Below the pieces are notes generated by a model. That model saw only the letters and a list, made by a program, of their open reading frames with translations, ran no database searches and was not told the DNA's origin. Both the position numbers and the translations under genes were made by a program. Shown in pieces: positions 50,718-59,390 of a stretch of 64,000 nucleotides of DNA. Every line of letters begins with the position of its first letter. Within the stretch, counting starts at the first letter, position 1. Origin of the DNA: Dehalobacter sp. DCA (GTDB lineage: Bacteria > Bacillota > Desulfitobacteriia > Desulfitobacteriales > Syntrophobotulaceae); contig NC_018866.1 of NCBI RefSeq assembly GCF_000305775.1, positions 1,891,001-1,955,000 of the forward strand, in the 5' to 3' direction.

Positions 50718-51767
50718 TTCTCTGATCTTAGCGGTTTCCCTTATGCTTGCTCTCCGTTCAATGTAAGGAAGAACATCCTCACTAACCCTGACCTCATACG
50801 AGTGCCTTCTGTGCACATACTCCTGCCCTAGCCGGGCAACCCTGATACGTTCCTGGTCATGGGCCAAGTAAAATAACACTTTGCTCACGGCCTCTTCTTT
50901 ATCCCTGACAAGTTCAAGGTGGGTTCCCTCACGGAAAATATAGGCACTGGCCTTGGTATATTGACAAAGATAGAATCCCCCGCAAGAAAGCACCTCATAA
51001 TTCCGCATACTGGTCTGCGTAATACTGGAGGAATCACACTGAAATCCTAGAATGATTCTGGCAGAAGCACATAGATCCGGCAGCTTCTCATTGGGAAAAA
51101 TCCCGGCGAAATGGTCTTCATTATCTCCTAGAAAAGCGCGGGCCTGTGGATTACTGTCCCAATTGTACCCCCAAATGCGATACTTATAACCTAATCCCAG
51201 CAAAGGCTTTAACAAAATGTTAAAGCCCTCTATTCTGGAAGCAAAATTGTACCAACTAGCCTGCACCGCAAAATCCAGATCACACTGGGGCCTATATACC
51301 CCGCTTCGGTGGAATTCAGGATTGCAGCCAAACATAAGGAGATGGGCCTGAATTCCTTGATTCCGGTATTCACGGATACACTCCAAAGCGGTCGTAAATA
51401 CAATATCGGCCATTTTTGCTATAGGCAGTGTTCTAGCAAAACCCACCGGATCTTCAATACTCCAGTAAATAAACCCGCAGCCATACTTTTCACAGGCCAT
51501 GGAAATGCCAAGTGCCAGTTCCCCCTGATAGCCTTCCAGGATGACATAATCTGGTCCATATCGGGCTATGCATTTGTCAATATAGCTATTAATCTTATCC
51601 TGCTCGGTATAGGGAACGCGGATAACCTGTCCGTCCAATTCCAGAGTCACCATTTCGTCACCCATACAGGCCATAGGAAATATTTTTGTTTCCTCTCCAT
51701 TTTTTTCAAAACCAGGCATCAGCCCATACTTCATGATTGGTGATGCGGAAAAGCAGGCAATTTTCAA
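50706..51767 (-). CDS. CgeB-like glycosyltransferase
   Basis: A 353-residue protein resembling the CgeB/spore maturation glycosyltransferase group: an N-terminal Rossmann part with IACFSASPIMKYGLMPGFEK, and a C-terminal part with HFAGIFPNEKLPDLCASARI and RNYEVLSCGGFYLCQY, the latter a sugar-nucleotide site pattern. CgeB acts on spore crust in Bacillus. I chose a TTG start 8 bases after AAAGGGG. It is last of four minus-strand genes starting with the repeat protein. Confidence 0.75.
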   Translation of the reverse strand: MKIACFSASPIMKYGLMPGFEKNGEETKIFPMACMGDEMVTLELDGQVIRVPYTEQDKINSYIDKCIARYGPDYVILEGYQGELALGISMACEKYGCGFIYWSIEDPVGFARTLPIAKMADIVFTTALECIREYRNQGIQAHLLMFGCNPEFHRSGVYRPQCDLDFAVQASWYNFASRIEGFNILLKPLLGLGYKYRIWGYNWDSNPQARAFLGDNEDHFAGIFPNEKLPDLCASARIILGFQCDSSSITQTSMRNYEVLSCGGFYLCQYTKASAYIFREGTHLELVRDKEEAVSKVLFYLAHDQERIRVARLGQEYVHRRHSYEVRVSEDVLPYIERRASIRETAKIRELRI

Positions 51768-51809
51768 CAACTGTTCCCCTTTCAAGACAAGACCATTGTC
51801 GTTCTGTTA

Positions 51810-52598
51810 CTACACCGCCACATAGGAGAATTTGATATCGATATAATTTGTCGGATCAGTTCCATCGGTACCAAGTCGGTAATAAAGGCCTTCATTTGCT
51901 GATATCGAATCACAATCCACATCTTCACATATTAGCGCGCCATATGATGCACCCGGAAAACTCGTACTTCTTACGACTCTGGTAAAAGTGACTTCATCAG
52001 GGCTCCGGTATAAGTCAATTTCAATACAACTTGTAGAACTCATCGAGCAATAAATTTTATTAATACAATTAATTGTATATGCAAAACCAACAAAATTTAT
52101 TGGCAGAATCATCTGGTAGGAACCTCTTATACTTTGTTGGGCATCTGTTGCATTGTTTCCATCAAGAAAATACCTTGAAAAGCCGGCACGCCTTAAAGAG
52201 TTCAGAGAACAGCCGCTACATGTTGTTGACAGGGTTATGGGTGTATTGGAATCCTCTTCTCTCTCCACAATATAAACATTCTGACCTGCCACCACCTGGA
52301 CATCGTCAAGTGCAAACCTCTGACTTGTCCAATAGGCTGTGCATTCAGGGTTATTGCTCTCGCCTGCTGCATATAGAATACTGATATCCGCCTCGCCTCG
52401 GATTGCTTTGGCTAATAATTTTACTGTGTCAGCCAATCCAGATTGAATCTCAATATGAACATTTCCCGCGGGAGGTGTTGCTCCGAGAGTATCTAAAAAC
52501 GTATAGATTCTGCTGCCAAGTGTCAAGGTTTCCGAGTCATTGATCGCAGTAAAAGCTGCCGAGCCCAACCTACTGCAAAGATCGGGAAGGTATGCCAT
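51810..52598 (-). CDS. Unrecognised 262-residue protein of the surface locus
   Basis: Not recognised. The N-terminal 75 residues look helical; the rest is rich in Ser, Thr, Asn and Ile strands and has several Cys (CSGCS, CEDVDCDS). There is no signal peptide or membrane helix. It lies between the two glycosyltransferase genes, 72 bases after one and 42 before the other, so it likely belongs to their operon and could be a second modified surface protein. Confidence 0.6.
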   Translation of the reverse strand: MAYLPDLCSRLGSAAFTAINDSETLTLGSRIYTFLDTLGATPPAGNVHIEIQSGLADTVKLLAKAIRGEADISILYAAGESNNPECTAYWTSQRFALDDVQVVAGQNVYIVEREEDSNTPITLSTTCSGCSLNSLRRAGFSRYFLDGNNATDAQQSIRGSYQMILPINFVGFAYTINCINKIYCSMSSTSCIEIDLYRSPDEVTFTRVVRSTSFPGASYGALICEDVDCDSISANEGLYYRLGTDGTDPTNYIDIKFSYVAV

Positions 52599-52670
52599 TT
52601 TTTTCTACCTCCATTTTTGATACTTGTACTACAAAATATGCAAAACTCTGGAATCTGTTACTTGGCAATA

Positions 52671-53804
52671 TTAACTCTTTGGATACAGTAAATTTAGCGA
52701 CTCATGCAATGCGTCAGCTGAAACAGAGGATGATCCTTTTATTACACCTTCCAGGAAAGCTTTGTTACTTAGGCTCATCGCATCTTCCGGCTTGGTTTCC
52801 AATGCCAAGCTGTTGTAGTATAAGGCTTCTTTGGGATGCCCCACCCGGTAATAGCACGAACAAAGCTCCGTATAAGGGATAAAGTCCCAACAATCATATT
52901 CAACCATGCTCCATGTTTGGTTTGGTTTTTTCAATTTAGTAGCCAGTTCAAACCAAAAAATGGCCTTTTTATAATCCTCTCTGCTCTTATAATAATAACC
53001 AAGCCTGCAGCAAACCTCAGCCCGTGGTATATCGTACTTAAAACTTTTGTGCAGGGAATCCAGCACTTTGTCATGATTGTTCTGGGCAGCATAACAGATG
53101 GCTAACCGGATACACGCATCCAGATAATAGGGCATAATATCTTCACTGCTGTCTAACAAATTCTCAAAATTTTTGATGGCCTCGGCAAATCTTCCGCAAT
53201 TAAAAAGTTCTCTCGCAAAATAGTAAAGGTTTCTGACATTTAACTTTTTCCCCTCAGCCAGTATTTTTTCATAAATGCTCAAATTCCTTGGCGAATTGCA
53301 CTTTATTCCCGTATGACAGATACAGATATCTGTCGTTAAAATTTCACCGTTAAAATCCAGGTACTCGTGCACCGGCTCCCGCCACTGGAAATTCTTGCTC
53401 CGCTTAACAAGTCGTTCCCGGTAAAAGGTTGACATGGAATCTCCTATTACCCCGGTGTTCACACAATACTTCATCAGCACAACATCCACATTGGGATTAA
53501 GCACATGCTTCAATTGCATCAGGGCAAACTGGTCATGATTTTTCAGGATATCGTCGGCGTCCAGCCACAAGATATAATCCATACTAGCCTTGGCAAAAGA
53601 AAAATTCCTGGCAGCCGCAAAATCGTCCATCCATTCCCAGTCATAAATTCTAGCCTGGTGCAAACAAGCAATTTCCTTGCTTTTATCGTCCGACCCGGTA
53701 TCCACCACGATAATTTCATCTACAATATTCTTCACACAATTAAGGACATTGAGCAGATGTTCTTCTTCATTTTTGACGATCATACATAAGCTGATGGTAA
53801 TCAT
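52671..53804 (-). CDS. Family 2 glycosyltransferase with C-terminal TPR repeats
   Basis: A 377-residue protein starting MITISLCMIVKNEEEHLLN, with VDTGSDDKS and the metal-binding DAD in LWLDADD: a GT-A fold of family 2 (about residues 1-190). The rest consists of TPR-like helices (about 195-340). TPR-bearing GT2 enzymes commonly modify protein substrates in Firmicutes. The ATG at 53804 follows GAGGAGGG; an in-frame start 57 bases upstream lacks a site. Confidence 0.85.
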   Translation of the reverse strand: MITISLCMIVKNEEEHLLNVLNCVKNIVDEIIVVDTGSDDKSKEIACLHQARIYDWEWMDDFAAARNFSFAKASMDYILWLDADDILKNHDQFALMQLKHVLNPNVDVVLMKYCVNTGVIGDSMSTFYRERLVKRSKNFQWREPVHEYLDFNGEILTTDICICHTGIKCNSPRNLSIYEKILAEGKKLNVRNLYYFARELFNCGRFAEAIKNFENLLDSSEDIMPYYLDACIRLAICYAAQNNHDKVLDSLHKSFKYDIPRAEVCCRLGYYYKSREDYKKAIFWFELATKLKKPNQTWSMVEYDCWDFIPYTELCSCYYRVGHPKEALYYNSLALETKPEDAMSLSNKAFLEGVIKGSSSVSADALHESLNLLYPKS

Positions 53805-53878
53805 AGCACCCTCCTCTTTGCTACTATATTCAAATGCCAAACGATAAGGAACTTTTTTCAATTCTTATTTGATATGAG

Positions 53879-53911
53879 CATCCGGTCAGCGTATTGATTG
53901 CTGACCGGATG
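53879..53911. repeat. 12-bp perfect inverted repeat downstream of the repeat-protein gene
   Basis: CATCCGGTCAGC, 9-base loop, GCTGACCGGATG. It lies 62-94 bases after the stop of the giant gene. There is no clear uridine tract, so it may be a weak terminator or mRNA 3' stem. Confidence 0.5.
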
Positions 53912-53972
53912 AAAAACGGAATTTGATTTAATGACGACTGAAATGAAGCTTTCCGCCAACGTGTTATTGTTA

Positions 53973-56900
53973 TTAGGGCAGAAGCGGTACAAATTCACCC
54001 GCTCTGAAGGTATTCGCCGGGCTCAATTCTCCGCTGGCGAGACGGAAAGCCGACCAAATATAGATTCCATCCTGGACATTGGTTAGTGTAACCTCATACC
54101 TATTCAAGACTGTTGCATTAAGATTCAAACTAGCAAATTCTATTACATTGCCTGGCGCAATGGTCAGTAGGGTTGGCGTCCCAAGGGCCGCAATTCCCGT
54201 ACTTGAAGAATAATCAAAGACCGAAAGCGTTACACTGACAGTAGCTGCTGTATTGTTCAAAACCTCGACGTAAAAATCATCATTATTATTCGGATTATCT
54301 CTTTGAGCAATACCGGTAGTCAAATCCTTACTGAAGCTTTGTTTCAATAATTGGAATACTTCGGTTTTAATCTCTTCTAAACCAAAGGTCGGGCTATAAA
54401 TAGCCGTGTAGACACCTTCGACCAGGGTGCCGATACTGAAGACTTCGGTCTTAATCTCCGCTAACCCAAACGTCGGGCTATAGACTGCTGTATAGATTGC
54501 TTCGATAAATGTGCTCCCGGACAAATTTTCTACTGTCGTGAAAATGGCTTCAACCAAGGTTCCAATTGAAAATACTTCGGTCTTAATCTCAGCCAACCCA
54601 AACGTCGGGCTAAACACTGCTCCTTCGATTGCTGCTACTTCAGACTTGATCTCACCTAAGCTGAAGGTTGAGCCTACCAAGGTCGTGTAGATCCCTTCGA
54701 CCAGAGTGCCGATGCTGAATACCTCTGTCTTGATCTCTGCCAATCCAAACGTCGGACTGAATACCGCTCCCTCGATTGCTGCTACTTCGGATTTGATCTC
54801 ACCTAAACTGAAGGTTGAGCTTACTAAAGTCGTGTAGATTCCTTCGACCAGTGTCCCGATGCTAAAGACTTCCGTCTTAATCTCTGCTAATCCGAATGTC
54901 GGACTGAACACCGCTCCTTCGATTGCGGCGACCTCAGATTTGATCTCACCTAAGCTGAAGGTTGAGCCTACTAAGGTCGTGTAGATTCCTTCGACCAGTG
55001 TCCCGATGCTAAAGACTTCCGTCTTAATCTCTGCTAATCCGAATGTCGGACTGAACACCGCTCCTTCGATTGCTGCCACTTCAGACTTGATTTCCTGCAG
55101 ACTGAAAGTGGAACCGACTAACGCCGTATAGATGCCCTCGACCAATGTGCCAATACTAAAGACTTCCGTCTTGATCTCGGCCAATCCAAACGTTGGGCTG
55201 AACACTGCTCCTTCAATTGCTGCCACTTCAGATTTGATCTCACCTAAGCTGAAAGTTGAGCCTACTAAGGTCGTGTAGATTCCTTCGACAAGTGTGCCGA
55301 TGCTGAATACTTCTGTCTTAATCTCTGCCAATCCGAATGTCGGACTGAAGACCGCTCCTTCGATCGCTGCGACCTCGGATTTGATCTCTGCTAACCCAAA
55401 TGTTGCACCGATTATGCTCGTGTAGATACTTTCAATCAAGGTTCCAATGCTGAACACTTCTGTCTTGATCTCTGCCAACCCAAATGTCGGGCTGAACACC
55501 GCTCCTTCGATTGCTGCTACTTCAGATTTGATCTCTGCTAATCCAAAGGTTGCTCCGATGATGCTCGTGTAGATACTCTCAATCAGAGTACCAATACTAA
55601 ACACTTCTGTCTTAATCTCAGCTAACCCAAACGTCGGGCTAAACACTGCTCCTTCGATCGCTGCTACTTCGGACTTGATCTCACCCAAGCTAAAGGTTGA
55701 GCTGACCAAGGTCGTGTAGATGCCTTCGACTAACGTGCCAATGCTAAAGACTTCCGTCTTAATCTCAGCTAACCCAAATGTCGGGCTGAAAACCGCTCCT
55801 TCAATCGCTGCGACTTCAGACTTGATCTCACCTAAGCTGAAGGTTGAGCTTACCAAGGTCGTGTAGATGCCTTCAACTAACGTGCCAATGCTGAACACTT
55901 CGGTCTTGATCTCAGCCAAACCGAATGTCGGGCTGAAAACCGCTCCTTCGATTGCTGCTACTTCAGATTTGATCTCTGCTAACCCAAAGGTTGCTCCGAT
56001 GATACTCGTGTAGATACTCTCAATCAGAGTACCAATACTAAACACTTCTGTCTTAATCTCCGCTAACCCAAACGTCGGGCTGAACACTGCTCCTTCGATT
56101 GCTGCTACTTCGGATTTGATCTCCTGGAGGCTGAAGGTTGAGCTTACTAAGGTCGTGTAGATTCCTTCGACCAGTGTGCCGATGCTAAAGACTTCGGTCT
56201 TGATCTCCGCCAACCCAAATGTTGGGCTAAACACTGCTCCTTCGATTGCTGCTACTTCAGATTTGATCTCACCTAAGCTGAAAGTTGAGCCTACTAAGGT
56301 CGTGTAGATTCCTTCGACCAATGTGCCGATGCTGAATACTTCTGTCTTAATCTCTGCCAATCCGAATGTCGGACTGAAGACCGCTCCTTCGATCGCTGCG
56401 ACCTCGGATTTGATCTCTGCTAATCCAAAGGTTGCACCGATTATGCTCGTATAGATACTTTCAATCAAGGTTCCAATGCTGAATACTTCGGTCTTGATCT
56501 CTGCCAACCCAAACGTCGGACTGAACACTGCTCCTTCGATTGCTGCTACTTCGGATTTGATCTCTGCTAACCCAAAGGTTGCTCCGATTATGCTCGTGTA
56601 GATACTTTCAATCAAGGTTCCAATGCTGAACACTTCGGTCTTGATCTCTGCCAACCCAAACGTCGGACTGAACACTGCTCCTTCGATTGCTGCTACTTCG
56701 GATTTGATCTCTGCTAACCCAAAGGTTGCTCCGATTATGCTCGTATAGATACTTTCAATTAAGGTTCCAATACTAAAGACTTCGGTCTTGATCTCGGCCA
56801 ACCCAAACGTCGGACTGAAGACTGCTCCTTCGATTGCTGCTACTTCGGATTTGATCTCTGCTAATCCAAAGGTTGCTCCGATGATGCTCGTATAGATACT

Positions 56901-57944
56901 TTCAATCAAGGTTCCAATGCTAAAGACTTCGGTCTTGATTTCCGCTAACCCAAATGTCGGACTGAACACTGCTCCTTCGATTGCGGCGACTTCGGATTTG
57001 ATCTCTGCTAATCCAAAGGTTGCTCCGATGATGCTCGTATAGATGCTCTCCAGCAGTGTACCGATACTGAATACTTCGGTCTTAATCTCTGCAAGTCCGA
57101 ATGTTGGACTATCTAACTTTTTCTCAATATTCTGGACTTCAAACTCGATAAGCTGAACCTCGGATTTGATCTCCTGCAGGCCAAAAAACGGATGGTAAAC
57201 AGCGTCTTCTATAGATTTTACTTCTGTTTTAATTTCTGCTAGTCCAAAAGTTGGGCTTTCAAGCAATTTCAATATTTTCTTGCAGTCAGAATGCTTATGA
57301 CAGTGTTCCTTTTTTTTACAATGGAATTTAAGTGCCTTATTGCAGAGAAATAGTACGCCTGCTGCAGTAATACATATTTTTTTATTATTAACAATCACAA
57401 TCTTTTTTCTGCCAGGCAAATTCTTGGGACATGTTTCATTATCTGGCTTTCTTTCATGAACAATTTTTAACGTCTCACCACATAAGAAAAGTCCCCCCAG
57501 TACCTCAATACATATTAATGACTTTTCACATATTTGTTTGATCGTTGTTAAAGAATTCTCTTTCCGTAATACCGCTTCAACTCCAGGACTTTCTTTGATA
57601 TTGTCTATCTGAGACCTTATTGATACAAAACCGTCTTCAATAACATTAATTATTGATTCCAGTATACTGGGTTTAACACCGGTTTTATTAGAAATAAATT
57701 TTAAGGTGTCCAATATAGATTTATAGCTATTAAATGCTCGCGCGCTGGAAGCCTTAATTTCTGAAAAATAAAGTCCTTTTTCAGAACTATCTAGACTTTG
57801 TATATCCCCAACATCTTTTATACTGCTTACTGACGATTGAATATCTCTTAATTCATCTTTTATGATTTGTAAGCAGTCAACAAAATTTTTGCGAGATATT
57901 TTTCCACTTGCTTTTTGTTCATTTTCGGGGTTATCGACCACCAT
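53973..57944 (-). CDS. Giant heptad-repeat protein (17 x 49 residues), probable spore-surface stalk
   Basis: Not a recognised family. The 1323-residue protein has three parts. Residues 1-228 are helical with two hydrophobic stretches (about 142-158, 188-203) and a Cys/His-rich patch (KFHCKKKEHCHKHSDC). Residues 229-1204 are repeats: degenerate ones, then 17 exact 49-residue units (279-1111), then shortened ones. Residues 1205-1323 form a predicted beta domain ending EFVPLLP. Each unit is seven heptads with Val/Leu and Ile at the core positions, which points to a coiled-coil stalk. There is no signal peptide, fitting assembly in a mother cell. AAGGAGGAAGA precedes the ATG. Confidence 0.8.
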   Translation of the reverse strand: MVVDNPENEQKASGKISRKNFVDCLQIIKDELRDIQSSVSSIKDVGDIQSLDSSEKGLYFSEIKASSARAFNSYKSILDTLKFISNKTGVKPSILESIINVIEDGFVSIRSQIDNIKESPGVEAVLRKENSLTTIKQICEKSLICIEVLGGLFLCGETLKIVHERKPDNETCPKNLPGRKKIVIVNNKKICITAAGVLFLCNKALKFHCKKKEHCHKHSDCKKILKLLESPTFGLAEIKTEVKSIEDAVYHPFFGLQEIKSEVQLIEFEVQNIEKKLDSPTFGLAEIKTEVFSIGTLLESIYTSIIGATFGLAEIKSEVAAIEGAVFSPTFGLAEIKTEVFSIGTLIESIYTSIIGATFGLAEIKSEVAAIEGAVFSPTFGLAEIKTEVFSIGTLIESIYTSIIGATFGLAEIKSEVAAIEGAVFSPTFGLAEIKTEVFSIGTLIESIYTSIIGATFGLAEIKSEVAAIEGAVFSPTFGLAEIKTEVFSIGTLIESIYTSIIGATFGLAEIKSEVAAIEGAVFSPTFGLAEIKTEVFSIGTLVEGIYTTLVGSTFSLGEIKSEVAAIEGAVFSPTFGLAEIKTEVFSIGTLVEGIYTTLVSSTFSLQEIKSEVAAIEGAVFSPTFGLAEIKTEVFSIGTLIESIYTSIIGATFGLAEIKSEVAAIEGAVFSPTFGLAEIKTEVFSIGTLVEGIYTTLVSSTFSLGEIKSEVAAIEGAVFSPTFGLAEIKTEVFSIGTLVEGIYTTLVSSTFSLGEIKSEVAAIEGAVFSPTFGLAEIKTEVFSIGTLIESIYTSIIGATFGLAEIKSEVAAIEGAVFSPTFGLAEIKTEVFSIGTLIESIYTSIIGATFGLAEIKSEVAAIEGAVFSPTFGLAEIKTEVFSIGTLVEGIYTTLVGSTFSLGEIKSEVAAIEGAVFSPTFGLAEIKTEVFSIGTLVEGIYTALVGSTFSLQEIKSEVAAIEGAVFSPTFGLAEIKTEVFSIGTLVEGIYTTLVGSTFSLGEIKSEVAAIEGAVFSPTFGLAEIKTEVFSIGTLVEGIYTTLVSSTFSLGEIKSEVAAIEGAVFSPTFGLAEIKTEVFSIGTLVEGIYTTLVGSTFSLGEIKSEVAAIEGAVFSPTFGLAEIKTEVFSIGTLVEAIFTTVENLSGSTFIEAIYTAVYSPTFGLAEIKTEVFSIGTLVEGVYTAIYSPTFGLEEIKTEVFQLLKQSFSKDLTTGIAQRDNPNNNDDFYVEVLNNTAATVSVTLSVFDYSSSTGIAALGTPTLLTIAPGNVIEFASLNLNATVLNRYEVTLTNVQDGIYIWSAFRLASGELSPANTFRAGEFVPLLP
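54612..57110 (-). repeat. Tandem array of 17 coding repeats of 147 bp
   Basis: The array spans exactly 2499 bases, 17 copies of 147. Every unit encodes SPTFGLAEIKTEVFSIGTL first and EIKSEVAAIEGAVF last. The middle exists in two versions: A (ESIYTSIIGATFGLAEI) and B (EGIYTTLV followed by S/G and STFSLGEI or STFSLQEI). Units 1-5, 8, 11 and 12 are type A; 6, 7, 9, 10 and 13-17 are type B. Confidence 0.95.
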
Positions 57945-58067
57945 TCTTCCTCCTTTTATTATTAGAAATTCTTTTTTGTGTTAAATTTAACCAATATTTC
58001 AGTACATGCTTATAAATATGCTTTTTAGGACATGAGGTGTGCAGATAAATCTTAGGCTTTAAAAAAT

Positions 58068-58100
58068 TACAAAAAAATAACCGAAAATTATTCTTCGGTA
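58068..58100 (-). terminator. Hairpin with uridine tract between CotF-like and repeat-protein genes
   Basis: On the minus strand ACCGAA, AT-rich loop, TTCGGT, then TATTTTTTTG. It could end transcripts from the CotF-like gene at 58213, ahead of the repeat-protein gene. Confidence 0.7.
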
Positions 58101-58134
58101 TAGCTTTTACTTACAAGCAATCACAATGAACAAT

Positions 58135-58174
58135 CAGACCCCGGAGCCAGTAACAATATCGCTCCAGGGTCTGG
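58135..58174 (-). terminator. Stem-loop after the first CotF-like gene
   Basis: On the minus strand CCAGACCCTGGAGC pairs with GCTCCGGGGTCTG around a 13-base loop (one mismatch), followed by ATTGTTC. It lies 40 bases after the stop codon. Confidence 0.65.
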
Positions 58175-58212
58175 AAATTTAAAAAGCTGAGGTTTTGAGA
58201 TATTCGTGTATC

Positions 58213-58683
58213 TCAATGGACCTGATACATCCCTTTGCTTTGCATATAGTTATAAATAGATTCGCCATGCTGCTGCTCTTCTGTCTGGATATGATTTAAT
58301 ACTTTGCGGATGTTGGTGTCTCTGAATTCAAAAATGGCCGTATTGTACGTCGAAGCAATATGTTTTTCCGTTGAAAGCATATCCTGACAAAGATCGGCAT
58401 CCTGCTGATTGACCATTCCGGCCTGTCCCATACCGGACGTCATAAACTGGGGCTGTTGCTGCTGTTGGCCCTGTTGGCCCTGTTGGATATTCGGTATCCC
58501 GCCGCTTAAAATCTGGTTAAGGCTTGTTAGATGCTCCTGCTCTTTTTGCGCCAGGCTCTGAAACAACTGTTGAAGCTGCAGATCCTGGGCCTGACCGGCA
58601 TAGTTATTGTACTTCTTAATACACAGTTCTTCATGGCTCTTGGAATCTTCCAATAAAGATCTTTCTTTACTTGTAAGCTGCAT
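58213..58683 (-). CDS. CotF-like spore coat protein, glutamine-rich
   Basis: A 156-residue ferritin-like helical protein of the CotF family: EEHL-type pairs in SHEELCIKKYNNYA and AQKEQEHLTSLNQIL, and a C-terminal half with LSTEKHIASTYNTAIFEF and QTEEQQHGESIYNYM. An insert of mostly Gln and Gly (about residues 67-79) divides the halves. GGAGGG precedes two adjacent ATGs; I took the second. The paralogue lies directly upstream. Confidence 0.85.
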   Translation of the reverse strand: MQLTSKERSLLEDSKSHEELCIKKYNNYAGQAQDLQLQQLFQSLAQKEQEHLTSLNQILSGGIPNIQQGQQGQQQQQPQFMTSGMGQAGMVNQQDADLCQDMLSTEKHIASTYNTAIFEFRDTNIRKVLNHIQTEEQQHGESIYNYMQSKGMYQVH

Positions 58684-58750
58684 CATGTAACCCTCCAACA
58701 TTTTTGATGATCTATGATCTTGCTGAAATTGTTCCTAAAGATACGAAAAT

Positions 58751-58804
58751 GAAAGAGGGAACCGCAAAACTACTACTTTGTAGTGGTTGGCGATACCCTC
58801 TTTC
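58751..58804 (-). terminator. Two-tier hairpin between the CotF-like genes
   Basis: GAAAGAGGG (58751-58759) pairs with CCCTCTTTC (58796-58804), enclosing a smaller stem around ACTAC/GTAGT. It lies 6 bases after the stop of the upstream CotF-like gene and is followed on the minus strand by ATTTTCG, a weak T tract. Confidence 0.6.
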
Positions 58805-58809
58805 ATTTT

Positions 58810-59226
58810 TTAGTGAACCGTATACATTCCTTTATTTTGCATATACCTGAAGATTTCTTCCCCCTGCCTTTGCTTTTCACTCTGTATACTATTCAGGTCC
58901 TGACGGAGGGAGGTATCCTGGATTTCAAAAATTACTGTATTATAGGCCCCAGAGAGATATTTTTCTGTTGAGAGCATATCATGGCAAAGCATCGAATCTT
59001 TTTGACCCGTCATGCCCTGAAGCTGGCCTGATGTTCCGGAAGTTTGGCTCAAACTTTGATCGATTTTTTGGACATGCTGCTGTTCATGCTGCGCCATGTT
59101 CTGAAAGAGTTGTTTGAGTTGCGGATCTTGAGCTTGATTGGCAAATTCACTGCATTTTTGAGCAAACATTTGCTCGTGGCTTTTCAGGTCCTCTAAAAGC
59201 ATTTTTTCTTTCTGGCTTAATTGCAT
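58810..59226 (-). CDS. CotF-like spore coat protein
   Basis: A 138-residue CotF-family protein, a paralogue of the neighbouring gene: LLEDLKSHEQMFAQKCSEFA near the start, MAQHEQQHVQKIDQ, LSTEKYLSGAYNTVIFEIQD and a shared C-terminus QNKGMYTVH. The ATG at 59226 follows GGAGGAACTGAA. Coat location is inferred from the family. Confidence 0.85.
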   Translation of the reverse strand: MQLSQKEKMLLEDLKSHEQMFAQKCSEFANQAQDPQLKQLFQNMAQHEQQHVQKIDQSLSQTSGTSGQLQGMTGQKDSMLCHDMLSTEKYLSGAYNTVIFEIQDTSLRQDLNSIQSEKQRQGEEIFRYMQNKGMYTVH

Positions 59227-59390
59227 TTCAGTTCCTCCTATTATCAATCTCCATTATATTTTGCTGAAAATCTATTGTTATTATGCAAAAAGTTAAAATT
59301 CAATTATTCTTCTTTGTATAATCAATAAGAATATTGCAAGACTATAGAAGGTAACGAACGATTAAAATCTGAATGAAGGGAGAAATACAT

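Noticed and set aside
54612..57110. Regular repeats considered as a CRISPR array
   Set aside because: The 147-bp units are contiguous with no unique spacers and form one open reading frame; they are protein repeats.
51810..57944. Phage tail-fibre module
   Set aside because: The repeat stalk is fibre-like, but no capsid, terminase, baseplate or integrase gene is nearby, while spore coat and glycosyltransferase genes are.
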